From contig CAIWXX010000035.1 of NCBI GenBank assembly GCA_903916735.1, positions 1 through 64,000 on the forward strand: a DNA stretch of 64,000 bases, given 5' to 3'. This document shows, in pieces, positions 53,196 to 62,158 of this stretch. Position 1 is the stretch's first letter. Each line of letters starts with the position of its first letter. The DNA comes from an uncultured Acidobacteriota bacterium (GTDB lineage Bacteria; Acidobacteriota; CAIWXX01). Position numbers and translations under genes: made by a program. The notes beneath the pieces were generated by a model. It saw only the letters and a list, made by a program, of their open reading frames with translations, ran no database searches and was not told where the DNA came from.

Positions 53196-55631
53196 ATGCT
53201 GAAAATAGAAGAGATGCTGCTGAGCATCGAGAAACCGGCTCGTTATGTCGGAGGCGAAGTCAACTCCATTGTGAAGCCTGATACCGAGGCCCGGATGGCA
53301 CTGTGTTTTCCGGATGTCTACGAGATCGGTATGAGCCATCTCGGATTGAAGATCCTCTACTCTTTGATTAACGCCGAACCGGATCTGGCAGCCGAAAGGT
53401 GCTTTGCGCCGTGGCCCGACATGGCCGATGCCATGCGAACGCACGGCCTCCCGCTCACGACACTTGAAACACAGCGGCCCTTGCGCGATTGCGACATCGT
53501 CGGCATGTCGCTTCAATATGAGCTTTCTGCAACCACCATCCTCGAGATGCTCGATCTGGCTGGCATTCCCTTGCGGTCTTCGGGTCGCACCGCTTCCGAT
53601 CCGATCATCCTCGGAGGCGGGCCGTGCGCCTTCAACCCGGAGCCATTAGCAGACTTTTTCGATGCCTTTCTGATTGGCGATGGAGAAGAAGTTGCGACCG
53701 TCATTCTTCGTCGAGTGGCGGCAGCTCGGAAAAAAGCGCGCTCCCGGAAAGACATACTCCAAGAGATTGCAACCATCGCCGGGGTCTATGTGCCCTCGCA
53801 GGTCTCGCTTCAGGAAGGCCTTTTTACTACAGTTGTAGAAAAAATTATTCCCAAATGCACACTCCATCAACTGGATGCCTTTCCCTTCCCTGCTCAAACG
53901 GTCGTCCCCTGCATCCCGGTGACTCACGACCGGGCCGCCATCGAGATCATGCGCGGCTGCCCTCAGCGATGCCGCTTTTGCCAGGCAGGGGTCATTTATC
54001 GCCCGACACGGTTCCGTGATCCCAACTCCGTCATCGACAGCGCCCTCAAAAGCATCGCCTCCACCGGTTACGACGAGGTGGGGTTATGCTCGCTCAGTTC
54101 GGGTGACTATCCCTATCTCGAAGCCGTCTCGACGGTTCTCATGGAGCAGCTCGGAGGAAAAAAGACATCTCTCTCGCTCTCGTCACTTCGAGCATCGGCA
54201 CTCAGCGAAAACCTCTCCTTCCAGGTTTCCCGCGGAAAGCGCACTGGTTTTACAATAGCTCCGGAAGCTGGTTCGCAAAGACTTCGTGATGTCATCGCCA
54301 AGAACATCACAGAGCCGATGATCATGGATGGGTGCCGCGAAGCGTTTGAAGCCGGATGGTCAAACCTCAAGCTATACTTCATGATCGGATTGCCGACCGA
54401 AACGATGGAGGATGTCGAAGCAATCGTGGAGCTCACTCGAAAGATCGTCCGACCCTTTCCAGGGAAAGGCGTCACAGTCAGCGTATCGTCATTCGTCCCG
54501 AAGCCGCATACGCCCTTTCAATGGGCCGCGCAGGATTCACCTGATCTCCTGCACGAAAAGCAGGAACTGCTTCGAGAGAAGCTGCGGCGAGTGAAAGGGA
54601 CGCGTTTCAAGTACCATCAGATCGAGATGAGTCTGCTGGAAGCACTGATTGCCAGGGGCGACCGGCGGATCGGGAATGTCATCGAAGAAGCCTGGCGGCT
54701 AGGCCAGAGATTTGACGGCTGGACGGAGCAGTTCAAGGCCGATCGCTGGAAGGAAGCCATCCAGCGTGCAGGGATTAACCCCAATCTCTATACCGGTGCG
54801 ATCCCGCTGGACGAGCCTCTTCCGTGGGATCATATCGGAACGGTGTTGACGAAGGAGGAGCTTAAGCGGGAGTGGGGAAAGGCGCATTCAGGAATCCCGA
54901 CTCTCTCGTGCCTCGACGTGAACTGCGCCGAATGTGCTGCCTGCGCAACCCGTGAAGGTGGCGCTCTCCGGTTCAATCGTCTTCCCATCGAGCCGCTGCC
55001 GGCCCCGTCCACGCAGGCACGCCTCGGACCACACATCTACCGCGGGATTTTTCAAAAAGCCGGCCCGGCGGCTTTCTTCTCTCACCTCGACATGGGCCAC
55101 GCTCTCCGCATGGCCTTCCGGCGCAGCGGCCTGCGGCTGGCATTCACCGAAGGGTTCACGCCTCTTCCGAAGGTCAGCTATGGACCTCCGCTGCCGGTCG
55201 GTGTGGAAGGGTTTCACGAGATGATCGATTTCGGCCTTGCCGAAGAGGTCGATCCCCAAAAAGCCTTGTCCTCCATCAATACGCAAATGCCGGAAGGGAT
55301 GAGATTCTTGCGGATCACCGGAATCCCCGGCCTGAAGTCGCATATATCGAGAGATATTTCGGCGGCTGTCTATGAAACCGAAGATCCATGCTGCGAGTTT
55401 ACCGAAACCGGCGGCAGCGCTCTTCATGAGAGGGGCGCTCTATGGGCGTCCCGATCGGTTTCAGGCCGTCTCTACATGCTTGTCCACCCGGAAGCGAAGA
55501 TCACCGCCGTTTTCAAAGCGGCGTCTGGGCAGGAACGCTCGCGATCCGCTTTCCGTCGCACAGCGATTGTGTTGCAGGGTGAGGATTGGAATCAATTCCT
55601 GCCCCCGCCTCGCGCATCAACTGAATCATGA
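53196..55631 (+). CDS. Radical SAM protein fused to DUF2344 (TIGR03960/TIGR03936 type)
   Basis: An 811-residue two-part protein. The N-terminal ~590 residues are a B12-binding-like/radical SAM enzyme with Cys255-x3-Cys259-x2-Cys262 (RGCPQRCRFCQAG) and FTIAPEAGSQRLRDVI. The C-terminal ~210 residues (YRGIFQKAGPAAFFSHLDM, FTEGFTPLPKVSYGPPLPVG) are DUF2344. The two are separate or fused in different phyla and regularly precede rng. A function in RNA or ribosome modification is often suspected, without proof. The start is ATG 53196; a TTG at 53187 is possible. Dyad D5 lies inside, coding for TTVVEK. Confidence 0.92.
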   Translation: MLKIEEMLLSIEKPARYVGGEVNSIVKPDTEARMALCFPDVYEIGMSHLGLKILYSLINAEPDLAAERCFAPWPDMADAMRTHGLPLTTLETQRPLRDCDIVGMSLQYELSATTILEMLDLAGIPLRSSGRTASDPIILGGGPCAFNPEPLADFFDAFLIGDGEEVATVILRRVAAARKKARSRKDILQEIATIAGVYVPSQVSLQEGLFTTVVEKIIPKCTLHQLDAFPFPAQTVVPCIPVTHDRAAIEIMRGCPQRCRFCQAGVIYRPTRFRDPNSVIDSALKSIASTGYDEVGLCSLSSGDYPYLEAVSTVLMEQLGGKKTSLSLSSLRASALSENLSFQVSRGKRTGFTIAPEAGSQRLRDVIAKNITEPMIMDGCREAFEAGWSNLKLYFMIGLPTETMEDVEAIVELTRKIVRPFPGKGVTVSVSSFVPKPHTPFQWAAQDSPDLLHEKQELLREKLRRVKGTRFKYHQIEMSLLEALIARGDRRIGNVIEEAWRLGQRFDGWTEQFKADRWKEAIQRAGINPNLYTGAIPLDEPLPWDHIGTVLTKEELKREWGKAHSGIPTLSCLDVNCAECAACATREGGALRFNRLPIEPLPAPSTQARLGPHIYRGIFQKAGPAAFFSHLDMGHALRMAFRRSGLRLAFTEGFTPLPKVSYGPPLPVGVEGFHEMIDFGLAEEVDPQKALSSINTQMPEGMRFLRITGIPGLKSHISRDISAAVYETEDPCCEFTETGGSALHERGALWASRSVSGRLYMLVHPEAKITAVFKAASGQERSRSAFRRTAIVLQGEDWNQFLPPPRASTES
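53825..53840. promoter_or_regulatory. Dyad D5: TACTACAGTTGTAGAA
   Basis: Reverse complement of the D2 core (CTACAACTGTAG) with one changed base at the outer arm, preceded by a T-run and followed by an A-run. It is inside the radical SAM gene, about 630 bases from its start. Confidence 0.45.
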
Positions 55632-55710
55632 CAGATGGAAGCACGGCCTGCTGCTGCGCACGTTCAATCACGTGCCGCGCTGCCGACATCCATCAAGGAA
55701 ATGCAAAAAA

Positions 55711-57219
55711 TTGAGTAAAGAACTGATCATTTCAACCACGCCCGAGGAGAGCATTGCAGGCATCCTCGAAGATGGCGAAGTCGTTGAGCTCTTCGTTGAG
55801 CGCGAGCGGCATCGGTCGCTCGTCGGCAACATTTACAAGGGGAAAGTGCAGCGAGTGCTTCCCGGCATGCAGGCGGCGTTCGTCGATATTGGGCTTGAAC
55901 GGGACGGCTTCCTCTATGTGACCGAGGTCTGGGAGGAAATGGAGGATGTCGAGATCGACGAAGCCCCGGCGCCTCCATCTCAGGCGACCACCATCGAAGA
56001 GATGCTGAAGCCGGGCCAGCAAGTGCTCGTGCAGGTCGCCAAAGCGCCCATGGCCGCCAAGGGAGCGCGCCTGACGTCCCACATTTCACTGCCGGGCCGA
56101 TATGTCGTCTACTTGCCGACTGTGGCGCACATCGGCGTTTCCCGCAAGATCGAGTCTGCCGATGAAAGATCGCGCCTCCGAGGCATCATTAGGAAGAATC
56201 GTTCCATCATCCCTGGTGGGTTCATCGTCCGCACAGCCACCGAAGGAAAAACCGAAGAGGATATCCTTGCCGACATGAGACTCCATGCCCGGACATGGGA
56301 AGAAATTCGGAAGAAAGATGAAACAGCATCGCCTCCGGCCTGCATCCATCGAGATCTCGGACTCACCGAGAAGCTCATGCGGGATGTCGTGACGGCCGAC
56401 GTTTCGGCCATTCGAATTGACGACGAGGAGGAATATCTCCGATGTGTGGAACTGCTCGAAACAATCAACCCCGGCATGGCCCGGCGGGTGCGTCTTCATA
56501 CGAAGGAGAGCGATATCCTGGACGACTTCGGCATCACGCAAGAAATCGAAAAAAGCCTGAAGAGTAATGTCTCGCTGAAGTCGGGTGGCCACCTTGTCAT
56601 CAACCAGACCGAAGCACTTGTCGCCATAGATGTCAACACCGGGAAATTTGTCGGGAAGAAGAATTTTGAAGAGACGATTTTCCAGACGAATGTCGAAGCC
56701 GCTGTGGAAGTGGCGCGGCAGATCCGACTGCGCAATCTCGGCGGCATACTCGTGCTCGATCTCATCGACATGGAGAGCCGCAAGAATCGCCAACGGGTGA
56801 TGAAAACACTGGAAGCGGAGCTCAATAAGGATCGACAGCCGACGGTTTTGCTGCCGATCAACGATTTCGGACTTGCTCTCATTACGCGCAAGCGTGTACA
56901 GTCGAGCCTCGAAAAGGCCCTCTGCCAGCCATGCCCGTGCTGCTCGGGAAGCGGTCTGATCAAATCTGTGGAAACAGTCGCCTACGGCATGGCGCGCGAA
57001 ATCCGCAAACTGCGCAGCCATATCGACAGTCGTGAGATTGTCGCGCGTGTTCATCCAGATGTCGCGCAGGCGCTTAAAACGGCTGAGAAGTCCGTCCTGC
57101 ACGAGCTCGAGCGCGATCTCCATAGGACGATCGTGATACGGAGTGACGCAGGACTCAACCGGGACCAATATATCATCGGAGACTCCGGCAAGAAGGCCCC
57201 GGCGCCCGCCGATTCATAA
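55711..57219 (+). CDS. rng: Ribonuclease G/E family endoribonuclease
   Basis: A 502-residue RNase G-type enzyme for rRNA maturation and mRNA turnover. An S1 domain near the N-terminus (SLVGNIYKGKVQRVLPGMQA, AFVDIGLERDGFLY) carries an acidic insertion. RHxLTxxLxxL-like THISLPGRYVVYLP, the catalytic aspartates in VAIDVNTGKF and LVLDLIDME, and the zinc-link CxxC (CQPCPCCSGSGLI) follow. It lacks the long C-terminal scaffold of RNase E. The likely start is TTG 55711 (LSKELIIST), with AAGGAA upstream; no ATG fits. The gene order rodA, radical SAM, rng is conserved in many bacteria. Confidence 0.93.
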   Translation: MSKELIISTTPEESIAGILEDGEVVELFVERERHRSLVGNIYKGKVQRVLPGMQAAFVDIGLERDGFLYVTEVWEEMEDVEIDEAPAPPSQATTIEEMLKPGQQVLVQVAKAPMAAKGARLTSHISLPGRYVVYLPTVAHIGVSRKIESADERSRLRGIIRKNRSIIPGGFIVRTATEGKTEEDILADMRLHARTWEEIRKKDETASPPACIHRDLGLTEKLMRDVVTADVSAIRIDDEEEYLRCVELLETINPGMARRVRLHTKESDILDDFGITQEIEKSLKSNVSLKSGGHLVINQTEALVAIDVNTGKFVGKKNFEETIFQTNVEAAVEVARQIRLRNLGGILVLDLIDMESRKNRQRVMKTLEAELNKDRQPTVLLPINDFGLALITRKRVQSSLEKALCQPCPCCSGSGLIKSVETVAYGMAREIRKLRSHIDSREIVARVHPDVAQALKTAEKSVLHELERDLHRTIVIRSDAGLNRDQYIIGDSGKKAPAPADS

Positions 57220-57227
57220 GCGTTGAC

Positions 57228-58187
57228 ATGCGAATCCTCGTGCGTGCCCCGAACTGGCTGGGAGACGCCATTCTGTCTCTGCCGGCTGTGCGCGCGGTCA
57301 GGAAGCATGCCGATCAACTCATCATCATGGCCAAACCTCCAGTGGTCGATCTCTATCACGGTCTGGCCGATCGAATTTTGGATGCACGGTGGCCTCTTCG
57401 TGCCGCCATTAAGAACATTCAGGAGTGCGCCCCTGATTCCGTGCTCCTTTTTCAGAACTCTTTTTATTCGGCACTCGTGCCGCGCCTTGCGGGTTGCCGC
57501 GACATATGGGGATATGACACATATGGGCGGAAATTTCTATTGTCGCGCGCCGTCAAACCGCCACGTGACATCTACTCAGATCACCAGATCTATTACCACT
57601 GGCGGCTCGCCACAAGCCTCGGGCTGGCACAAGGCGAGCCTCAGCTCAGCTTGCAGATATCCGACGTCGCTGTCTTGGATGGCACCTGCCCCTGGATCGG
57701 GATGAGTCCGGGCGCAAAATACGGCGAGGCCAAAAGATGGCCGGCGACGTCCTATGTTCGCCTCGGCATGGCTCTCGCCGCGCGCGGCTATCGAATCGCG
57801 CTCTTTGGATCCGGCACAGAAATGCAGGCATGCCAGTCGATAGCGGAGGCGATTGGAGTGGCGGCGCAGAATCTGGCCGGGCGGACAACTGTCCCGCAGC
57901 TTATCGCCGGAGTATCCCAATGCTCTCTCCTTGTGACAAATGACTCGGGACCTCTTCACATCGCATCGGCACTCCGAGTGCCTGTGGTCGCGATTTTCGG
58001 GAGCACCGAGCCTCGATCAACCGGCCCCTTCGGCACACATTCCATCGTCCTGCGGCGTGATCTCCCCTGCTCGCCCTGTCATCTCCGAGCCTGCCCGATC
58101 GATCATCGCTGTATGACTCGTATCCATCCCGAAGAGGTTCTCGATGCCGTGATTCGTCTTTCAAGGGTGACGAGTTTGGAGCACTGA
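57228..58187 (+). CDS. waaF: ADP-heptose:LPS heptosyltransferase (WaaF-like)
   Basis: A 319-residue family 9 GT-B enzyme. It begins MRILVRAPNWLGDAILSLPA. SPGAKYGEAKRWP closely matches the WaaF donor-site signature (PGAEFGPAKRWP). LLVTNDSGPLHIASALRVPV and a Cys cluster (CSPCHLRACPIDHRC) follow. It adds the second heptose of the inner core. It starts 8 bp after rng, at the end of the cell-shape operon, linking LPS core synthesis to wall growth. The paralogue at 22477 is the other heptosyltransferase. Confidence 0.92.
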   Translation: MRILVRAPNWLGDAILSLPAVRAVRKHADQLIIMAKPPVVDLYHGLADRILDARWPLRAAIKNIQECAPDSVLLFQNSFYSALVPRLAGCRDIWGYDTYGRKFLLSRAVKPPRDIYSDHQIYYHWRLATSLGLAQGEPQLSLQISDVAVLDGTCPWIGMSPGAKYGEAKRWPATSYVRLGMALAARGYRIALFGSGTEMQACQSIAEAIGVAAQNLAGRTTVPQLIAGVSQCSLLVTNDSGPLHIASALRVPVVAIFGSTEPRSTGPFGTHSIVLRRDLPCSPCHLRACPIDHRCMTRIHPEEVLDAVIRLSRVTSLEH

Positions 58188-58226
58188 GCCTCGGGCCGAC
58201 GAAGACAGAGCGAAGAAGCAGCCATT

Positions 58227-58254
58227 TTGAACTTTTGTGTCAATCCCCTATAAT
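58227..58254 (+). promoter_or_regulatory. Promoter of the HExxH protein gene, probably leaderless
   Basis: TTGAAC (58227-58232), a 16 bp spacer and a perfect TATAAT (58249-58254). The GTG start codon is at 58261, 7 bases beyond, where RNA synthesis would begin. Confidence 0.6.
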
Positions 58255-58260
58255 GCGCCG

Positions 58261-59562
58261 GTGAAGTGGGTAGCGCTCGTTTTATTTATCAACCTCATTC
58301 TCCCTGTCTCTTCGACGATCGCACAGGTTCCAGAGGGCGAGGATCCCGATAATGATTTGCAATCACTTCTAGGCACACTGGGCATCGGCGAATCGATGTC
58401 CGAGCAGAGTCTTGAAAAACGCGTCGAAGAGATCGGTGAATTGAAGCTGCTCCATCCGCTGCCCGTCAAATTCGTCAGCAAAGCCGAGCTCAAAGCGTAT
58501 CTCCAAAGGGAGTTTGATGAAGAGTATCCTCAGGAAGAGGCATCGCACGAAGCGGCGTTTCTCGAATTCCTCGGATTAATTCCGAGGGGATACAACCTTC
58601 GCTCAGAGCGGGAGCAGATGCTCTATGAAAATGTGGCGGGGTTTTATGATGAGAAAAGTCCCACGAAGGCTCTGTATGCCGTTAGCAGCAGCAAGGAAAT
58701 AGACTTCGTGAACTCGCTGATCCTGTCGCATGAAATCCGCCATGCCATCCAGGATCAGCACTTCGATCTCAATCGCCGGCTGCCGGACCTCAGCGACTTC
58801 GATGACCGCAAACTGGCGCCTCTGGCTTTATATGAAGGCGACGCCACCTACATCATGATGCGGTTCATGGGAGTCAGCGGATTTTCCGGGATCAGCGAGA
58901 GAGAAGAAAACGATCGCCCCGGGGATGGGCCGTTCGGTGACGTTGGCTCCCTGATGGGGGCGGCCGCGGCGATGGCGGGTGGATCCTATGCCGCCGCCCC
59001 CGAAGTGCTGCAGCGACAACTCCTCCTGCCATACATCGAAGGCGAGAAATTTATCGAAGCCGTTCATCGCCGGGGGGGCATGAGCGCCGTCAACCTAACC
59101 CTGGCTTCACCGCCGACGACGAGTGAACAGGTGCTCCATCCAGAAAAATATTTCACGCACGAACAGGGCTCGAACTTGAAGTTCGATGCCTCCTCGGAGT
59201 TTCAACATCAGAGACCCATCTCGGAAGGCGTGCTGGGCGAGTTTTATATTCAATGCCTTTTTACCGAGAGAATCCGTGAGAAAACCGCAGCAGGATGGAG
59301 TGGAGATTATTACCAGTATTATGCCGATGCATTGGGCAAACGGACGCTGATCTGGAAGCTGGCATGGGATACACCGCAAGACGCTCAGGAGTTTTGTGAT
59401 GCATGGCCAGTGCGTTGCGGCACCCCTCTCACATCGCGCGGGAGATTCATCGATGGAAGGGATAATGATGGCGTGGCTCTTCGCATCGTCCACGACGGTG
59501 CCTCAACAACTCTCATCAAGAGCGATGATCACCGGATGATTGCCCGACTTTCAATTCAGTAG
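58261..59562 (+). CDS. Secreted HExxH putative metallopeptidase
   Basis: A 433-residue protein starting at GTG. A signal peptide (WVALVLFINLILPVSSTIAQ) is followed by a helical region (about 25-120) and a zinc-peptidase-like core. His157-Glu158-x-x-His161 (ILSHEIRHAIQDQHF) is the zinc site, and Glu192 in YEGDATY would be the third ligand, as in gluzincins. The remainder (about 210-433) is helical with ADALGKRTLIWKL. The frame opens upstream to 58237, but the GTG is where the hydrophobic core starts and where the promoter places the transcript. I do not know a characterised family member. Activity is inferred from the motif only. Confidence 0.7.
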   Translation: MKWVALVLFINLILPVSSTIAQVPEGEDPDNDLQSLLGTLGIGESMSEQSLEKRVEEIGELKLLHPLPVKFVSKAELKAYLQREFDEEYPQEEASHEAAFLEFLGLIPRGYNLRSEREQMLYENVAGFYDEKSPTKALYAVSSSKEIDFVNSLILSHEIRHAIQDQHFDLNRRLPDLSDFDDRKLAPLALYEGDATYIMMRFMGVSGFSGISEREENDRPGDGPFGDVGSLMGAAAAMAGGSYAAAPEVLQRQLLLPYIEGEKFIEAVHRRGGMSAVNLTLASPPTTSEQVLHPEKYFTHEQGSNLKFDASSEFQHQRPISEGVLGEFYIQCLFTERIREKTAAGWSGDYYQYYADALGKRTLIWKLAWDTPQDAQEFCDAWPVRCGTPLTSRGRFIDGRDNDGVALRIVHDGASTTLIKSDDHRMIARLSIQ

Positions 59563-59760
59563 TGATGCCGATGTGCGATTTGCCTCTTTTTCATCTGCTC
59601 CAACCTCCACCCGATAGTGACCATCCGGTTGCTGAAGAAGAGGGATATCAATCACATTAACAATCAAGGGCGGCCGGCTGAGATCAATGCCGACCCGGGA
59701 TGCAATGGCGCCGCATCCTCTCGACGACACCCGACTTTTATTTCGCAAGGATAAGAAAAC

Positions 59761-60321
59761 ATGATTCAAGCAACACAACTTCGAAAGGGCATGACTATCG
59801 TTCATGAAGGCCAGCTCTACAAGATAATGACCATTCAACATATCACGCCCGGCAACTGGCGCGGAATGGTGCAGGTCAAGATGAGGAACCTCAAGACCGG
59901 CAATCAGCTCGAACACAGGTTCCGCTCCGAAGACCGCGTTGATAAGGCACAGATGGACGGCGTTGAAATGGAATATCTTTACCATGACGGCACCGACTAT
60001 CACTTTATGAATACCGAAACATACGAGCAGATCACGATTTCCGAGGAACAACTCGGGGACAACGTTTACTTCCTAATTCCCAATGTCCACCTCACGGTGG
60101 ATTTCTATGAGAAGCAGCCGATTGGTATCGAGCCTCCGCCGTCGGTGAATATGAAAGTGATGGAAACCGAGCCCACAATGAAGGGCGTCGCCCAGGGCAA
60201 CGTTACGAAGCCGGCGAAGCTTGAAACAGGGCTCACCATTCAAGTGCCGATGTTCATAATGGAAGGTGAAATCATCACGGTCGACACCACAGAATTGAAA
60301 TACCTCTCGCGTGCAAAGTAG
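59761..60321 (+). CDS. efp: Translation elongation factor P
   Basis: A 186-residue three-domain EF-P that relieves ribosome stalling at polyproline. The KOW domain has LRKGMTIVHEGQLYKI. The OB domains show VKMRNLKTGNQLEHRFRSED and TKPAKLETGLTIQVPMFI. The tip loop that usually carries the modified Lys34 reads TPGNWRGM, with Trp33-Arg34. Lysylation or hypusine-like modification is therefore not possible at that site; rhamnosylation of Arg or no modification are alternatives. AAGGAT precedes the ATG. Polyproline runs occur in this window (PilP-like linker). Confidence 0.95.
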   Translation: MIQATQLRKGMTIVHEGQLYKIMTIQHITPGNWRGMVQVKMRNLKTGNQLEHRFRSEDRVDKAQMDGVEMEYLYHDGTDYHFMNTETYEQITISEEQLGDNVYFLIPNVHLTVDFYEKQPIGIEPPPSVNMKVMETEPTMKGVAQGNVTKPAKLETGLTIQVPMFIMEGEIITVDTTELKYLSRAK

Positions 60322-60515
60322 GGATTGAGGTTTTGGTGCACAGGTCTCGTGCCACAATCAAAGGCGGAAAAGTAAAATTTGCACAAGATCGCCTTTTCCG
60401 AATGTGATTATCTTTCTATTATTTCTCCTCTGACGCGGCTCTGGGCCGCCGACACGCTTCCCTATCGTGTGACTTGATCGACTCTTGCCGTTATCTTGAA
60501 GCTCGTGAGCCGGCG

Positions 60516-61982
60516 TCAACGCTCCGGCAGATTCGTACCTTTGCTTTCAGCATCTCCAATGGCGAATAAGCTGAGGTAGTTGTCCCACGGATAGGGGCTT
60601 GGAGTGTGATAGGCACAATTGATCACGCCAATTGAGGATCCTGGGAATTCATGAAGCAAGGGCCGAAACAGTTCCACCTCGCTCCAGAGGTTGATCGCTT
60701 GAGCCCTGAGCTCCACCTCTCCCGTTGTGGCATTGATCGCATAGAAGCCCACAGCCTGTTCGTACAGGTTGTAGCCGCCACTTTGCGCGTAGAATTCAAC
60801 CGTATGAGCCTGGGAAAGAAGGAGCGTCTGGCCGGTCGCGACGCATGAGCTCCAGAAGTCATCCTCCCACTGGAGCTTGGAGTCTGGATCGTAAATGATC
60901 TTGTGGGCAGGCACTGGAATGGCGACCGGAAGGCTCTTCAGAGTTCCACCATGTTTATTGAGCCGTTTGATGGAATAGTCATAGGTGAACATATCCAATC
61001 TCTGCCGGCTCTCAGGGATCAGTGTGCGATGTCGGACAAAGAGCAGTGTGTCCGTTGATGAATCAGGATAAGGAGTCAAGACCAGCTCGCTGAAAGTATG
61101 CGGAGAATCAGCGGCGTCTTTCCCAATTTGCTTCAAAGCGGCCTTGTGAGCCGGGCTGCCGGACACCGAGTAGACGAGGGCTCTATTCTCCCGAACATTC
61201 AACCAACCGGTTGCAGGCTTGTAAAGGCTCGCTGTCACGGGCACGAGCCAGGAAGATCCATTCCAGAGAGGCGAAAACCCAATCCCATAAACATCTTTTC
61301 CATCGGACGGCAACGCAAGACGGGCTACGCTCCCGATCAATCCGCCGTCCTGCAGATTGCATTCGAGAAAGTAGACTCGGCTGTCGTAGCCTCCTTTGGA
61401 GCTGCTTTGGCCCAACGCCAGACTCGGAACAACACCGATCGATCCGCCCCGATTCGAAGCAAACAGGGCCTCATCAGTAATGTACCAGCCGGCGGAGGTG
61501 GTGAGAGTGAATATCTCCTTCCATTCGCTGGTCAGCGCGCCAGCAGAGTTAAATCGGGCAACTTGGACTGATGCACTATCTGTGGTCGTACCAGAATTTT
61601 CGAAGAGGACGAAGAGAAGGCCATAGGGCGCACTCGGCTGACGAGATGCCGCCCCGGAATTGTCAATCCATAAGCAGGCTGCGGCTCTGGCCCAACCCAT
61701 GTCAGAAGCGATGATTCGCGATGAAGAAGTGCTGCCGGTCTTCCCGAGAGAGAAACTCCTCAGGTTGGAATCCAATACGTTCGTGAACCTGTTTCGCGCG
61801 AATGCAATCGCTTGTGTCGACGACACCGGCGTCCAATCGAGGATGCCCTGGTAGGTTTGAAATCCTTTGGGCGGGATCTTCTTTAAAGGATACGTCGCGC
61901 CAGTGCCATGAACCGGGCCGACGACGAGGATGGAGAAAAAGACCAGGATGATTACTGGAGATGACAAGAAATTGCGATTCAT
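60516..61982 (-). CDS. Secreted beta-rich protein of unknown function
   Basis: A 488-residue protein starting at ATG 61982, with a strong AGAGGAGAG upstream. A signal peptide (VIILVFFSILVVGPVHG) is followed by a beta-rich body of about 460 residues, with blade-like repeats spaced about 50-60 residues (YGLLFVLFENSGTTTDSASV, YGIGFSPLWNGSSWLVPVTA, TLLFVRHRTL). It looks like a beta-propeller, but no family motif is recognised. Three cysteines are present in the mature part. It is monocistronic, with a promoter adjacent to R1 copy 4. Confidence 0.7.
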   Translation of the reverse strand: MNRNFLSSPVIILVFFSILVVGPVHGTGATYPLKKIPPKGFQTYQGILDWTPVSSTQAIAFARNRFTNVLDSNLRSFSLGKTGSTSSSRIIASDMGWARAAACLWIDNSGAASRQPSAPYGLLFVLFENSGTTTDSASVQVARFNSAGALTSEWKEIFTLTTSAGWYITDEALFASNRGGSIGVVPSLALGQSSSKGGYDSRVYFLECNLQDGGLIGSVARLALPSDGKDVYGIGFSPLWNGSSWLVPVTASLYKPATGWLNVRENRALVYSVSGSPAHKAALKQIGKDAADSPHTFSELVLTPYPDSSTDTLLFVRHRTLIPESRQRLDMFTYDYSIKRLNKHGGTLKSLPVAIPVPAHKIIYDPDSKLQWEDDFWSSCVATGQTLLLSQAHTVEFYAQSGGYNLYEQAVGFYAINATTGEVELRAQAINLWSEVELFRPLLHEFPGSSIGVINCAYHTPSPYPWDNYLSLFAIGDAESKGTNLPER

Positions 61983-62110
61983 CTTCACTCTCCTCTGAGA
62001 TAATATTTGTTTTCGCGAGTCATACGGCCATGCGCAATCCGATTCGGGAGAGCGCGGCTGAGGATTAACCACAAAGAATGGCCCATTAGTGAATCCGGGG
62101 TCATGAGCAG

Positions 62111-62139
62111 AACATAAATCCCTCCCGGTCCAAAGTCAA
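62111..62139 (-). promoter_or_regulatory. Sigma70-like promoter beside R1 copy 4
   Basis: On the minus strand TTGACT (62139-62134), a 17 bp spacer, then TATGTT (62116-62111). It reads into the secreted beta-rich protein gene with a leader of about 120 bases. The -35 begins 20 bp from the R1 right end (62159). Confidence 0.55.
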
Positions 62140-62158
62140 TGGAGCAATGAGCTGCCCC

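Noticed and set aside
56086-57168. 360-codon frame antisense to rng
   Set aside because: Fully overlaps the RNase G gene, which has clear catalytic motifs; the antisense frame has none.
60368-60400. Hairpin CGGAAAAG/CTTTTCCG after efp as a terminator
   Set aside because: The 8 bp stem has a ~19-base loop and no T-run follows; too weak to call.
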